From positions 6,364,501-6,428,500 of the forward strand of contig NZ_CP023696.1 in NCBI RefSeq assembly GCF_008704425.1: 64,000 nucleotides of DNA. Direction: 5' to 3'. Under the pieces are notes generated by a model. It saw nothing but the letters and a program-made list of their open reading frames with translations. It was not told the origin of the DNA and did no database searches. Positions 34,566 through 43,488 of this stretch are shown one piece after another. The number at the start of each line of letters is the position of its first letter. The stretch's first letter is position 1. This DNA comes from Streptomyces fradiae ATCC 10745 = DSM 40063. GTDB lineage: Bacteria > Actinomycetota > Actinomycetes > Streptomycetales > Streptomycetaceae. The position numbers and the translations under genes are program-made.

Positions 34566-34961
34566 TCACAGGGCGATGAGGCCCGCGGCCGTCCCCCGGA
34601 AGCCGCAGGCGCCGAAGTAGAACGGCGCCAGCCGCTCCTCGAAGTCGACGTGCAGCCACGCGCACCCGGCGGCACGGGCCTGCTCGGCGGCCGTACCGAC
34701 GAGCGCCGTGCCCACCCCCAGCGACCTGCGGTGCCGGGCGACCACCGTGTCGAGCAGGAAGGCATGGGCCCCGCCGTCCCAGGCAACGTTGACGAAACCC
34801 GTCAGGACGCCGTCCTCCCGCGCGCAGACCCACCCGAGACTGTGCCGCCCCACCCGCTCCCGCCAGGCCGTCCGCCCGGCCCGATGCCCGAACCCCTCGG
34901 CGTGCAGCGCGTCCAGCTCCTCGTCGGCGAACTCTCCCCGCCACGCGTACGTGACCGCCAT
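34566..34961 (-). CDS. GNAT-family N-acetyltransferase
   Basis: A 131-residue acetyltransferase with the acetyl-CoA-binding segment ARHRRSLGVGTALVGTAAEQARAAG (motif A, R/Q-x-x-G-x-G/A) and the following CAWLHVDFEERLAPFYFGACGF strand-helix, typical of the fold. The substrate is unknown. The ATG at 34961 is chosen because the sequence upstream is not GNAT-like; GGAGGAGCG lies just before it on the minus strand. Confidence 0.85.
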   Translation of the reverse strand: MAVTYAWRGEFADEELDALHAEGFGHRAGRTAWRERVGRHSLGWVCAREDGVLTGFVNVAWDGGAHAFLLDTVVARHRRSLGVGTALVGTAAEQARAAGCAWLHVDFEERLAPFYFGACGFRGTAAGLIAL

Positions 34962-35206
34962 CGCTCCTCCGTCCTCCGCCCGGCGCCGAGGGCTCCGGCG
35001 TGCGCTCCGGCGGCCCCGGCACCCGCCCGCCGCCCCGGCGCGCCTTCCCTCACGGCGGAGGCTGCCACGCGGGGGCGGCCACCGCCACGGGTTTCCGCCG
35101 CCCCGTCCCGCCCCGAGGCGACCGCGCGGCCCATGGCGGAGCCGGCGCGCCGCCGGCCCGACCGGATCGGGCACAAGATGTCGGGTCGCGGACCGGCCCG
35201 CCGCCC

Positions 35207-35212
35207 TAGCGT
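35207..35212 (+). promoter_or_regulatory. Candidate -10 element of the AraC-family gene
   Basis: TAGCGT preceded by CCC. The transcript would have a short leader containing the AAGGAG ribosome-binding site before GTG 35243. No good -35 is visible, which is common for regulated promoters. Confidence 0.4.
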
Positions 35213-35242
35213 GGCGAGCACGCAAGAGGAAGGAGACCGGAA

Positions 35243-36109
35243 GTGCTGGAGCGCCTCAACGACGCCCTGGAGCACATCGAGCGCCGGCTCGACCGGCAGG
35301 TCGACATCGCCGACGTGGCGCGGGTCGCGGCCACGTCGGAGTACCACCTGCGCCGGATGTTCTCCGCGCTGGCCGGCATGCCGCTGTCGGAGTACGTACG
35401 GCGCCGCAGGCTCACCGTGGCGGGCGCCGCCGTGCTCGCGGGGCGGGAGCCGCTGCTGGACATCGCCGTGCGCTACGGGTACGGCTCCGGCGAGGCGTTC
35501 GCCCGGGCGTTCCGCGCCGTCCACGGCGTCGGTCCGGGGGAGGCCCGGCGCACGGGCGCCGCGCTCGTCTCGCAGCCCCGGCTCACCTTCCGCCTCACCG
35601 TCGAAGGGAGCAGCAGCATGCGATATCGCACAGTGGAGCGGCCGGAGTTCAACGTCGTGGGGTTCAGGGCCCGGGTGCCGCTGGTGCACTCGGGCCCCAA
35701 CCAGGCGATCATCGACTTCGTCCGGGGCATCGACCCCGCCGCCCTGGAGCGCGTGGCGGGCCTGTCGGACCAGGAGCCCGCGGGCGTCGTCGCCGTCTGC
35801 GACGACCTGGACCCCGGCCGCGCCGAGGGCACCGAGCTGGACTACTACCACGGGGTGGTGACGTCCGCGCCCGCGCCGGACGGCGCCGCCGCCCTCGCGG
35901 TCCCGGCCGGCACCTGGGCGGTGTTCACCACCTCCGGGCCCGCGCCGCGGGCCGTCCAGGAACTGTGGCGGGACGTGTTCACGCAGTGGTTCCCGGCCAA
36001 CCCGTACCGCGGTCGTCCGGGCCCCGAGATCCTGCGCACCCGCCTGTCCCCGGACGGGACGGAGGCCGACGCGGAGCTGTGGCTCCCGGTCGAGCGGGAA
36101 GGGGGCTGA
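35243..36109 (+). CDS. AraC-family regulator with GyrI-like effector-binding domain
   Basis: A 288-residue protein with an N-terminal AraC HTH pair (RLNDALEHIERRLDRQVDIADVARVAATSEYHLRRMFSALAGMPLSEYVRRRRLT, then LLDIAVRYGYGSGEAFARAFRAVHGVGPGEAR, residues 1-100) and a C-terminal GyrI/SbmC-like domain (about 125-288; TVERPEFNVVGFRARVPL and the ending GTWAVFTTSGPAP ... DAELWLPVE). This architecture matches Rob/SoxS-like regulators whose second domain binds small hydrophobic compounds or drugs. GTG 35243 has a good ribosome-binding site. Divergent GNAT gene upstream may be a target. Confidence 0.93.
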   Translation: MLERLNDALEHIERRLDRQVDIADVARVAATSEYHLRRMFSALAGMPLSEYVRRRRLTVAGAAVLAGREPLLDIAVRYGYGSGEAFARAFRAVHGVGPGEARRTGAALVSQPRLTFRLTVEGSSSMRYRTVERPEFNVVGFRARVPLVHSGPNQAIIDFVRGIDPAALERVAGLSDQEPAGVVAVCDDLDPGRAEGTELDYYHGVVTSAPAPDGAAALAVPAGTWAVFTTSGPAPRAVQELWRDVFTQWFPANPYRGRPGPEILRTRLSPDGTEADAELWLPVEREGG

Positions 36110-36149
36110 CGCCGTGTCCGGGAGGAGGGCGCCGCCGGCCCGCCCGCCG

Positions 36150-36800
36150 TCACGCGTCGCCCCAGTCCCAGGTGTCGAAGTAGGCGGCGACGCCGGTGCG
36201 CCGGGCCCGCGCGACCGCGCGCAGCCGGGCGAAGTCGCGGGGCGGCATCAGCGCCTCCCACTCGGCCAGCGGCAGGACCCGCACCTCGTCGTGCTCCTCC
36301 GGGTCGAGCCTGACGGAGCCGATCTGCGCCGAGGTGAGCCGGCCGCCGTCGAAGACGACGCCGACCGTGCTGTACGGCCACCCGGCGCCGGGCAGCCCGT
36401 ACACGGAGGCGAGCAGCCGCGGCGGCCCGGCCGGGGTCAGCCCGGTCTCCTCGCGGCACTCGCGGACGGCCGTCTCCCAGGGGCGCTCACCCGGATCCAT
36501 CGTGCCGCCCACCAACTGCCACGGGTGGTCGGGGGAGTAGGTGGCGTGCACCTGGAGCGGCCGGTCGGCCTCGTCGGTGAAGTACACGCAGGCGAACGCG
36601 GTGGCCTTCAGCACCGTCTCGGCGTACTTCTCGGGCGGCAGCCACACCCGGCCGCCGCCCTCGCCCCGCTCCGGGTCCGCCGGCCCGGCCGGGCCGGAGC
36701 GCGACCGCGCGGCGGCCGCCGGGGCGGGTGGCCGGGCGGCGGCCGGGGGCCTGCCGCTCGCGGGCGGGACGTGCGGCGCGGGGTGCCGGGTGGCGGTCAT
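36150..36800 (-). CDS. NUDIX hydrolase with Pro/Ala-rich N-terminus
   Basis: A 216-residue Nudix hydrolase. The Nudix box is complete at residues 99-121 (GTMDPGERPWETAVRECREETGL), so the Mg-dependent pyrophosphohydrolase centre is intact. The first ~50 residues are disordered and Pro/Ala-rich. A later WPYSTVGVVFDG and EVRVLPLAEWEALM belong to the fold. The substrate (nucleoside diphosphate-X) is unknown. ATG 36800 lies ~180 bp past the end of the asnB gene, on the same strand. Confidence 0.88.
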   Translation of the reverse strand: MTATRHPAPHVPPASGRPPAAARPPAPAAAARSRSGPAGPADPERGEGGGRVWLPPEKYAETVLKATAFACVYFTDEADRPLQVHATYSPDHPWQLVGGTMDPGERPWETAVRECREETGLTPAGPPRLLASVYGLPGAGWPYSTVGVVFDGGRLTSAQIGSVRLDPEEHDEVRVLPLAEWEALMPPRDFARLRAVARARRTGVAAYFDTWDWGDA

Positions 36801-36994
36801 GGACGGGCGCTCCCTCGGTGGCGGCGGCTGTGCGGTACGTCCACCCTGGCGGGCCGGGGAGCGGGGCGTGCCGGCTTCCGGCCCGGTTCGCCCGCGCGAG
36901 GGAGCGCCGTCCACGCGGCGCGGGGAGCGCGGGAGCCGCGCCCGCGCCCCTCGGGGGACGGGGCGCGGGCGCGGCGGACGGGGGAGCGGGGCCG

Positions 36995-38821
36995 TCAGAG
37001 GGCCAGTTCGGGCCGGTAGTGGTCGAGCCACAGCGCCAGGTCGACCACGCGCTCCAGGCGCAGCCGGTGGCCCCACTCCAGCCGGTCCGGCGCGGTGTCG
37101 AGGCACGGCTTGATCTGCGTCTCGTCGGCGAGCGCCCGCACCCGGTCGTCGGTGAGCGCGTCGCGCGCCATGTCCTGCAGGCCCCGGTTGTAGTCGGGGT
37201 GGTGGGTGGCCGGGTAGTGGTTCTTCGGCCGGTGCAGCACCGAGTCGGGCGCGTACCCGGCCCCGGCGGCCCGCAGCAGGCTCTTCTCGCGGCCGTCGAA
37301 GCTCTTGAGCGCCCACGGGGTGGAGAAGGCGTACTCGACGAGCCGGTGGTCGCAGTACGGCACGCGGACCTCCAGGCCCTGCGCCATGCTGAGCCGGTCC
37401 TTGCGGTGCAGGAGCTGGCGCAGCCACCGCGTCAGCGACACGTGCTGCATGACGCGCTGCCGGTGCTCCTCGGGCGTCTCGTCGTCGAGGTGGGGCACCT
37501 CGTTCAGCGCGGTGCGGTACGTGTCGGCGCGGAACTCCGCGATGCCGAGGTTCAGTTCCGGGTTCATCGGCATCGCCGCCTCGTCACCCGTGACCAGCAG
37601 CCACGGGAAGGTCTGCGCGGCGAGCGCCCTGGGGTTGTGGAACCACGGGTAGCCGCCGAAGACCTCGTCGGCCGCCTCGCCGGACAGCGCGACCGTCGAG
37701 TGCTCGCGGATCCTGCCGAACAGCAGGTAGAGCGAGGTGTCCATGTCGCCGACGCCGATCGGCGAGTCCCGCGCCACGACGACGGCCCTGCGGTTCTCCG
37801 GGTCGAGCAGGGCGCGCGGGTCCAGGATGACCGTGCTGTGGTCCGTGCCGATGAACTTCCCCGCCTCCGTGGCGTACGGGGTGTCGTGGCCGGTGCGCAG
37901 GACGTCGCCGGTGAACTCCTCGGCCTGGTCGCTGTAGTCGACCGCGTACGAGCGGATGCGGGCGTCCGCGCCCTCGCGGTGGCGCAGCTCCTCGGCGAGC
38001 AGCCCGGTCAGGACGGTCGAGTCGATGCCGCCGGACATCAGGCTGCACAGCGGCACGTCCGCCTCCAGCTGGCCGCGGGCGGCCGACCCGAGCAGCTCGC
38101 GGACCCGCTCCACGGTGCCGTCCCGGTCGTCGCGGTGCGCGGTGGCCTCCAGCTGCCAGTACCGGCGCTCGCGGACGCCGCCCCGGTCGAGGACCAGGAC
38201 CGCGCCGGGCTCCACCTCGCGGACGCCGGACCACACCGTCGGGCCGGTGTTGAACAGCAGCCCGTACGCCTCGCGCAGGCCGTCCGCGTCGACCCGCGGC
38301 CGGATCTCGGGGTGCGCGAAGAGGGCCTTGGGCTCCGACGCGAAGGCCAGGCCGCCGTCGACGGCGGCCCAGAACAGCGGCTTGACGCCCAGCCGGTCGC
38401 GCACCAGCAGCAGCCGCTGCTCGCGCTCGTCCCAGACGGCGAAGGCGAACATGCCCTCCAGGTGCTCGGCGACCGCCTCGCCCCACTGGACGTAGGCCCG
38501 CAGGACCACCTCGGTGTCGCTGCGGGTGCGGAACGAGTGGCCCAGCCCGCGCAGTTCGGCGCGGAGCTCGTGGTGGTTGTAGACCTCGCCGCTGTACGTG
38601 AGGACCACGGCCGGGTCGTCCGGGCGGTCCGGCATGGGCTGGACGCCGCCGGCTATGTCGATGACCGCGAGGCGCCGGTGGCCGATCGCGGCGTGCTCAC
38701 CGACCCACACGCCGCCCGCGTCCGGGCCGCGCGGGGTGAGGGTGGCGGTCATCGCCTCGATCAGGGGGGTCTGGTTCCGGGCGTCGCCGTGGAACGACAC
38801 CCAGCCGGTGATACCGCACAT
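36995..38821 (-). CDS. asnB: Asparagine synthase (glutamine-hydrolysing)
   Basis: A 608-residue AsnB-type enzyme. The N-terminal nucleophile amidotransferase starts MCGITGWVSF with Cys2 exposed, and shows GHRRLAVIDIAGGVQPM and TYSGEVYNHHELR. The C-terminal synthase domain has the ATP-pyrophosphatase loop LMSGGIDSTVLTGL (about residues 254-267). It converts aspartate to asparagine, or in natural-product pathways amidates other carboxylates. The gene follows a MFS transporter by only 15 bp on the same strand, so the two are almost certainly cotranscribed. That partnership is unusual for housekeeping asnB. Confidence 0.95.
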   Translation of the reverse strand: MCGITGWVSFHGDARNQTPLIEAMTATLTPRGPDAGGVWVGEHAAIGHRRLAVIDIAGGVQPMPDRPDDPAVVLTYSGEVYNHHELRAELRGLGHSFRTRSDTEVVLRAYVQWGEAVAEHLEGMFAFAVWDEREQRLLLVRDRLGVKPLFWAAVDGGLAFASEPKALFAHPEIRPRVDADGLREAYGLLFNTGPTVWSGVREVEPGAVLVLDRGGVRERRYWQLEATAHRDDRDGTVERVRELLGSAARGQLEADVPLCSLMSGGIDSTVLTGLLAEELRHREGADARIRSYAVDYSDQAEEFTGDVLRTGHDTPYATEAGKFIGTDHSTVILDPRALLDPENRRAVVVARDSPIGVGDMDTSLYLLFGRIREHSTVALSGEAADEVFGGYPWFHNPRALAAQTFPWLLVTGDEAAMPMNPELNLGIAEFRADTYRTALNEVPHLDDETPEEHRQRVMQHVSLTRWLRQLLHRKDRLSMAQGLEVRVPYCDHRLVEYAFSTPWALKSFDGREKSLLRAAGAGYAPDSVLHRPKNHYPATHHPDYNRGLQDMARDALTDDRVRALADETQIKPCLDTAPDRLEWGHRLRLERVVDLALWLDHYRPELAL

Positions 38822-38836
38822 GGGGGGACTCCTTGG

Positions 38837-40432
38837 TCAGGGGCGGGCGGCCGGGGCCGCGTCGGTGGTCTCGCCGGGCTCGTCGCCCGGCCGGCTGCCG
38901 GGCTGGTCGTCGCGTTCGCGGGCGGGGCGGCCTGAGGGCGCGTCCGCCGGTCGGGCGGCGGACGCGCGGTCGGCCGCATGGGCAGGCGTGCCTGCGTGCC
39001 GGTGGCCGCGGTCGATGGTGCCGGGGCCGGTGCCGGGGGCCGGGGTGCCGGAGGGGCCGGTGGCCGGGGCGGTCTCCGCCCGGCCCCGTACGGCGATCAG
39101 GGGGACGGCGGCGCAGGCGGCGACGGCGGCCAGGGCGAGCCCGGCCGTCACCCCGCCGCCGGGACCGGACAGGCCCCACGCGGCGGTCGCCAGGGCCGGG
39201 CCGACGGTGAAGCCGAGGCTTCGGGACAGCTGGAGCGTGGACGCCACGGTCGCGGTCCGCTCCGGCGGCGCGGAGCCCATGACGAGCGCCTGCGTGGGCC
39301 CGCCGTTGAGGCCCATGCCGACCCCGGCGAGCGCCAGCCGCCACGCGATGTCGAGCGGGGTCCACCCGTCGCCCAGCGGCACCAGCAGGAGCAGCCCGGC
39401 CGCGGTGAGGCAGGCGCCCGCGACGGCGGCCGGCCGGGCCCCGTACCGGTCGGCGAGCCGCCCGCCCACCGGCCCGGCGACGCCCATGCCGAGGGGGAAC
39501 GCCAGCAGCGTCAGGCCGGTCGCCGTCGCCGTGAACCCCGAGTCCCGCTGGAGGTGCAGCGCCGCGACGTAGTGCATCGCCGCGAAGGCGGCCGCCAGGC
39601 CCAGCACCGCGCCGTGCGCCGGGTACGCCCCGGACGCCCGCAGCGCACCCGTGACCGGACGGCCGCCCGGCCCGCGCAGCCACCACCACAGCGGTGGCAC
39701 CGCGGCCGGCACCAGCAGCAGCCAGGCGGGCGCGTCGTACGACAGCGTCAGCGACACCAGCAGCACCGTCACACCGGCGGCCACCAGCACCGCGTCCGCC
39801 AGGGACCGGCGGTCGAGGGCGCGCAGCCGGCCGTCCCCCGGCATGGCCCGCCAGGCGACGGCCAGTGCCAGCAGGCACACCGGGATCTTCACCAGGAACA
39901 CCGCGCGCCAGCCCAGGTGGTCCAGCAGCAGGCCGCCCACCGCCGGCCCGGTCACCGCGCCGAGCGGGCCGAGCGTGGCGGGCACGCTCATGGCGCGTCC
40001 GCGCGCCTCGGGCCGTACGGAACGGATCGCCAGCACCGGCATCAGCACGAACAGCACGGCGCCGAAAGCGCCTTGGGCGAGCCGGGCGGCGATCAGCCAC
40101 GCCGCCCAGGGCGCGGCGGCGGCGAGCGCGCTGCACAGGGTGAACCCGCCCGCCGCGACGAGCAGCGCCGACCGCTGCCCCACTCCGTCGAGCCAGCGGC
40201 CCACCGGCAGCAGCAGCGCGACGACGGGGAGCTGGTAGGCGAGCACGGCCCACTGGGCGGTCGCCGCCGACACGTCGAGGCTGTCGGAGATGGCGGCGAG
40301 GGCGATATTGACGATGTTCATGTCAAGCATCGCCACGAACGACAGCATGCCCGCCACGGCCACCAGGAGCCACCGGTCGGCGGGTTCCGGTACGTGACCG
40401 GACGGTCCGGAACCGAAACCGCGGTCTGACAC
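38837..40432 (-). CDS. MFS transporter of the DHA2/EmrB type
   Basis: A 531-residue drug:H+ antiporter-like protein. The first helix carries the family motif LDMNIVNIALAAISDSL, then VLAYQLPVVALLLPVGRWLDGVGQR, LMPVLAIRSVRPEARGRAMSVPATLGPLGAVTGPAVGGLLLDHLGWRAVFL (motif C) and at least twelve membrane helices. The last ~80 residues are polar, Gly/Pro/Asp-rich and cytoplasmic. The GTG at 40432 gives the usual start before helix 1. It is 15 bp upstream of asnB and probably exports whatever the pair handles. Confidence 0.92.
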   Translation of the reverse strand: MSDRGFGSGPSGHVPEPADRWLLVAVAGMLSFVAMLDMNIVNIALAAISDSLDVSAATAQWAVLAYQLPVVALLLPVGRWLDGVGQRSALLVAAGGFTLCSALAAAAPWAAWLIAARLAQGAFGAVLFVLMPVLAIRSVRPEARGRAMSVPATLGPLGAVTGPAVGGLLLDHLGWRAVFLVKIPVCLLALAVAWRAMPGDGRLRALDRRSLADAVLVAAGVTVLLVSLTLSYDAPAWLLLVPAAVPPLWWWLRGPGGRPVTGALRASGAYPAHGAVLGLAAAFAAMHYVAALHLQRDSGFTATATGLTLLAFPLGMGVAGPVGGRLADRYGARPAAVAGACLTAAGLLLLVPLGDGWTPLDIAWRLALAGVGMGLNGGPTQALVMGSAPPERTATVASTLQLSRSLGFTVGPALATAAWGLSGPGGGVTAGLALAAVAACAAVPLIAVRGRAETAPATGPSGTPAPGTGPGTIDRGHRHAGTPAHAADRASAARPADAPSGRPARERDDQPGSRPGDEPGETTDAAPAARP

Positions 40433-41115
40433 CCTCGGCCCTCCCCCTCCTCGTCGCGCGGCCATCGGTCCGGTGGCCTCGCTCCAGATGTCGGAAGCGT
40501 AGGGAGGCCGGTTCCCCCCGGGCGGCGGATCGCGCCGATCAGGCCGGAACCCGCAGGGCCTTCCCCCGGGTCGGTGCGGGGCACGGGACGGTGGTGACGG
40601 GCGGGGTCCGCGGGGCAGCCCCGCGGTGACCCGGGCGGGGCCTGCGGTGCGGGCACGGTGGTCTTCGCTGCTCAGGCGCCGAAGGGGGGTGCGGGGCCGC
40701 CCTCGGCGAGGGCGTGGCGGAACGTGCGAGCGAGTGGCGAACGGAGGTTCCGCTTCGGGCCGGGGCGGCGCGGGGGGCCGCGGGGGCGGGGAGACGGGAG
40801 TGGCCGGAAGAAGATCGGTGGCGGCGCCGGGGCCGCGGCGGGACGGGGCGGGCCGGTCCAGGCCGGGGCCCCCGGCGGCGGTGGTGCCGGCGGGTGCCGG
40901 CGGGTGCCGGTGGGGCTTCGGGGGCGCCGGGCGGCGGTGCGGCACCGCAAGCCGCGAGCGCCGGAGGGGCGGCGTACGGGGCACGGGAGGGCCTCGCCGC
41001 CGCGGCCCGCCGAGCAGGCCGGACGGGTCCCCTCCACCGCACGCGTGCGGCCGGTCCGCGCGCGTAGGCTGGAAGAGGACTCGGGGCAGGGCATTCCCGA
41101 GGGAGGCGAGCGACC
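40433..41115. other. Long divergent intergenic region, no convincing gene
   Basis: About 680 bp between the MFS gene and the cupin gene. Open frames on both strands look like GC shadows. A 10-bp GCGGGTGCCG repeat occurs three times in tandem at about 40881-40912. A TAGGCT element at 41065-41070 may be the cupin gene's -10, and GAGGGAGG precedes its ATG. Confidence 0.5.
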
Positions 41116-41484
41116 ATGGCTGGTTTCGTCCGCAGGAACTTCGACGCCGCCGACGAGACGCGGCCGTTCGAGGACGGCAAGGGGCGGCTCGACCTGGTCG
41201 ACACCGACCAGGGCTCCGTGGGGCGGGCGGTGTTCGAGCCCGGCTGGCGCTGGTCCGAGCACGTCAAGCCGATCGCGGGGACCGAGAGCTGCCAGGCCGC
41301 GCACACCGGTTACGTGGTGAGCGGCCGGATGAAGGTCGTGATGGACAGCGGGGAGAGCGCCGAGGTGGCCCCCGGCGACTTCGTCTCCATCGAACCGGGC
41401 CACGACGCCTGGGTGGTGGGCGACGAGCCCTGCGTGATGCTCGACTGGACGGGGTTCGGGGAGTACGCCCGGACCGGTGGCTGA
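41116..41484 (+). CDS. Cupin-domain protein
   Basis: A 122-residue single cupin. The two conserved blocks are present in reduced form: FEPGWRWSEHVKPIAGTESCQAAHTGYVVSGRMKVVMDSGE and VAPGDFVSIEPGHDAWVVGDEPCVMLDW, with likely metal ligands in SEH, AAH and GHDAW. Function is unknown. ATG 41116 has a GAGGGAGG ribosome-binding site. Confidence 0.88.
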   Translation: MAGFVRRNFDAADETRPFEDGKGRLDLVDTDQGSVGRAVFEPGWRWSEHVKPIAGTESCQAAHTGYVVSGRMKVVMDSGESAEVAPGDFVSIEPGHDAWVVGDEPCVMLDWTGFGEYARTGG

Positions 41485-41707
41485 CGCCGGCCCGCCGGCG
41501 TCCGACCGGAGGGGTGCGGCGGCGCGGCGCCTCCCGCGGGGAGCGCGGCGCGCCGCCGCCCCGCGCCGTGCCCGGTGGCCGGACGTCGCGGGGAACCGGG
41601 GCCGGGCGGCCTCGCGGCGCCGGGGGGCGCGGGGGTCCGCACCCCCCCGGTACCGGCCGGGGCCCCGGGACCGCGGCCGGTACCGGCCTCAGGGCCGGCG
41701 GCGCCCG

Positions 41708-42541
41708 TCAGCCGTTGGCGAGGGCCTGGACCCGGTCGTACGCGCCGTTGAACCGGTTGTGGTCGCCGACGATCGGCCCGGTCGAGGTGTACTGCCACAT
41801 CGTGTGGTAGAGCCATCCGGCGGGCAGTTCGCCGACCGTCGTGTTGTACCGGGCGATCCACAGCGGGTTGGCCGAGGCGAAGCCGCCGTAGTTCCCGGTG
41901 CACTGCTTCCACCAGCTCGTGGCCGTGTAGATGACCGCGTCGCGGCCGGTGCGGTACGCGTAGCGGGCGAGGAAGTCGCGGATCCAGCTGACCATGCCCG
42001 CCTGCGTCTTGCCGTAGCAGGCGGGTCCGTACGGGTTCCACTCGATGTCCAGCACGCCGGGGAGGGTCTTGCCGTCGCGGGACCAGCCGCCGCCGTTGTT
42101 CACGAAGTAGTCCGCCTGGGCCGCGCCGCTCGCCGTGTCGGGCGTCGCGAAGTGGTACGCGCCGCGGATCATGCCGATGTCGTACGAGCCGTTGTACTGC
42201 TGCGCGAAGTACGGGTTCCTGTAGTACGTGCCTTCGGTGGCCTTCACGTACGCCCACTTCACGCCGCTCGTCCACAGTGCGGGCCAGTTCACGTTGCCCT
42301 GGTGGCTGGAGACGTCGACGCCCTCGGTCTGGGTGGCGTAGGGGCCGGCCGGTACGCCGCCGGCGCCGTCGTGCGCGGCGACGCCGACGCCCATGCGGGC
42401 CGAACCGCGGGGCGGTTCTCCGGGCCCGCCGGGCCGTTCGGCGGCGCCGGCCGCTCCCGGCAGGGCGAGCAGGAGGGCCAGGACGGCGAGGAGCGCCGCG
42501 GCCGTGGAGGTGCGGGCCGTTCTGGGTCTGAGCACGGGCAT
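41708..42541 (-). CDS. Secreted GH25 lysozyme (Chalaropsis type)
   Basis: A 277-residue muramidase. Residues 1-33 form a signal peptide (ends AGAA), followed by a ~40-residue linker and the GH25 domain from residue ~72: GVDVSSHQGNVNW (Asp76), AYVKATEGTYYRNPYF, GMIRGAYHFA and LDIEWNP (Asp165, Glu167, catalytic). It cleaves peptidoglycan between MurNAc and GlcNAc outside the cell. ATG 42541 has a GGAGG ribosome-binding site, so the upstream in-frame codons are not used. Confidence 0.95.
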   Translation of the reverse strand: MPVLRPRTARTSTAAALLAVLALLLALPGAAGAAERPGGPGEPPRGSARMGVGVAAHDGAGGVPAGPYATQTEGVDVSSHQGNVNWPALWTSGVKWAYVKATEGTYYRNPYFAQQYNGSYDIGMIRGAYHFATPDTASGAAQADYFVNNGGGWSRDGKTLPGVLDIEWNPYGPACYGKTQAGMVSWIRDFLARYAYRTGRDAVIYTATSWWKQCTGNYGGFASANPLWIARYNTTVGELPAGWLYHTMWQYTSTGPIVGDHNRFNGAYDRVQALANG

Positions 42542-42958
42542 GACGTGCCTCCGGGGTTCGCAAAGTGGCGTGGACATGACAGTCCGCGCGCTCACGCTAC
42601 GCACGTAGACCCCGGCGCGGAAGGCGGTGGAGGCGCCGCCGTTGGTCTACGCCTCTGGCGCCGCCGCCACGCTGGGGCGACGGCCCGCCGGTGGCCGGAA
42701 CTTTCACCCCGCGCAACCCGGCGCCATGAGCGCCGCACCGGGGCGCGGCTCCCCTCCCGCGCCCGAGACCCGCTGCCGGCCCCGCTCCGAGCCGTCCCGC
42801 TCCGAGCCGTCCCGCCCCGTGGAGGCCCCGGCGGCCGGGCGGTTTGGCGGGCGGAGCCGCGGGACACCCGTACGGGGTCCCGTCGACGCGGACCGCCCGT
42901 CGACGCAGACCGCCACCCGCGCAGCCGCCGCGGGGGCCCAGCCCGCGGAGGAACCGGC
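42542..42958. other. Divergent intergenic region with a long inverted repeat
   Basis: About 420 bp between the GH25 gene and the SRPBCC gene. No gene is seen. An imperfect 48-bp inverted repeat at 42604-42651 is listed separately. The tail ends in GGAGGAACC, the ribosome-binding site of the next gene. Confidence 0.5.
42604..42651. repeat. 48-bp imperfect inverted repeat
   Basis: CGTAGACC (42604-42611) and GGTCTACG (42644-42651) are exact 8-bp arms. Between them CGGCGC and GCGCCG form a second stem. It could be a transcription-factor site or a hairpin in the 5' region of either divergent gene. Confidence 0.5.
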
Positions 42959-43405
42959 ATGGCCGTACGGCAGCACCTCGTCCAGAGCCCCCCCTCGGCC
43001 GTGTGGGAGGTGCTCAGCGACCCCGACCGGTACGCCGAGTGGGTCGTCGGCACCGAGGAGACGACCCCCCTCTTCGGCACCTGGCCCGAGGTCGGCGCCG
43101 CCCTCCGGTACACCGTCGCGCTGGGCCCCTACCGGTTCGAGGGCTCCACCGTCGTCCGCCGCCTCGAACCGCCGCACCGGCTCGAACTGGAGGCCAGGAG
43201 CGGCCCCGCGGGCACCGCCCGCATCGCCATCGAGATCGTGCCGTGGGGCGAGGACACCCTCGTCATCGTGGACGAGCACCCCCTGCGCGGCCCCGGCGCC
43301 CGCCTCCACAACGCCGTCGTCGAAGCGGCCCTCCAGCTCCGCCACCGCCGGATGCTGCGCCGCCTCGCCGAGGTCGTCGAGAGCACCGCCGCCACGCGCG
43401 CCTGA
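42959..43405 (+). CDS. SRPBCC (START/Bet v1-like) protein
   Basis: A 148-residue polyketide_cyc-like SRPBCC protein: VRQHLVQSPPSAVWEVLSDPDRYAEWVVGTEET is the family N-terminus, and the middle strands (LRYTVALGPYRFEGSTVVRRLEPPHRLELEAR) and long C-terminal helix (VVEAALQLRHRRMLRRLAEVVE) complete the fold. These bind hydrophobic ligands or act as cyclases. ATG 42959 has a GGAGGAACC ribosome-binding site. It is 83 bp upstream of the phytoene-desaturase-like gene, same strand, so they may act together. Confidence 0.88.
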   Translation: MAVRQHLVQSPPSAVWEVLSDPDRYAEWVVGTEETTPLFGTWPEVGAALRYTVALGPYRFEGSTVVRRLEPPHRLELEARSGPAGTARIAIEIVPWGEDTLVIVDEHPLRGPGARLHNAVVEAALQLRHRRMLRRLAEVVESTAATRA

Positions 43406-43488
43406 CGCGCCCGCCGCGGGCCCCGAAGGACCCCCGCCCACCCCGCCGCGCCCCACCGCCATCCGCCGTCCCACGCGCAGGAGCCGCC

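Noticed and set aside
37584..38486. Long minus-strand frame overlapping asnB in another register
   Set aside because: asnB is intact in its own frame; the other has an arginine-rich random composition.
40658..41320. Possible gene in the MFS-cupin gap
   Set aside because: The frame is Gly/Arg-rich without any domain and overlaps the cupin gene; composition is that of a shadow.
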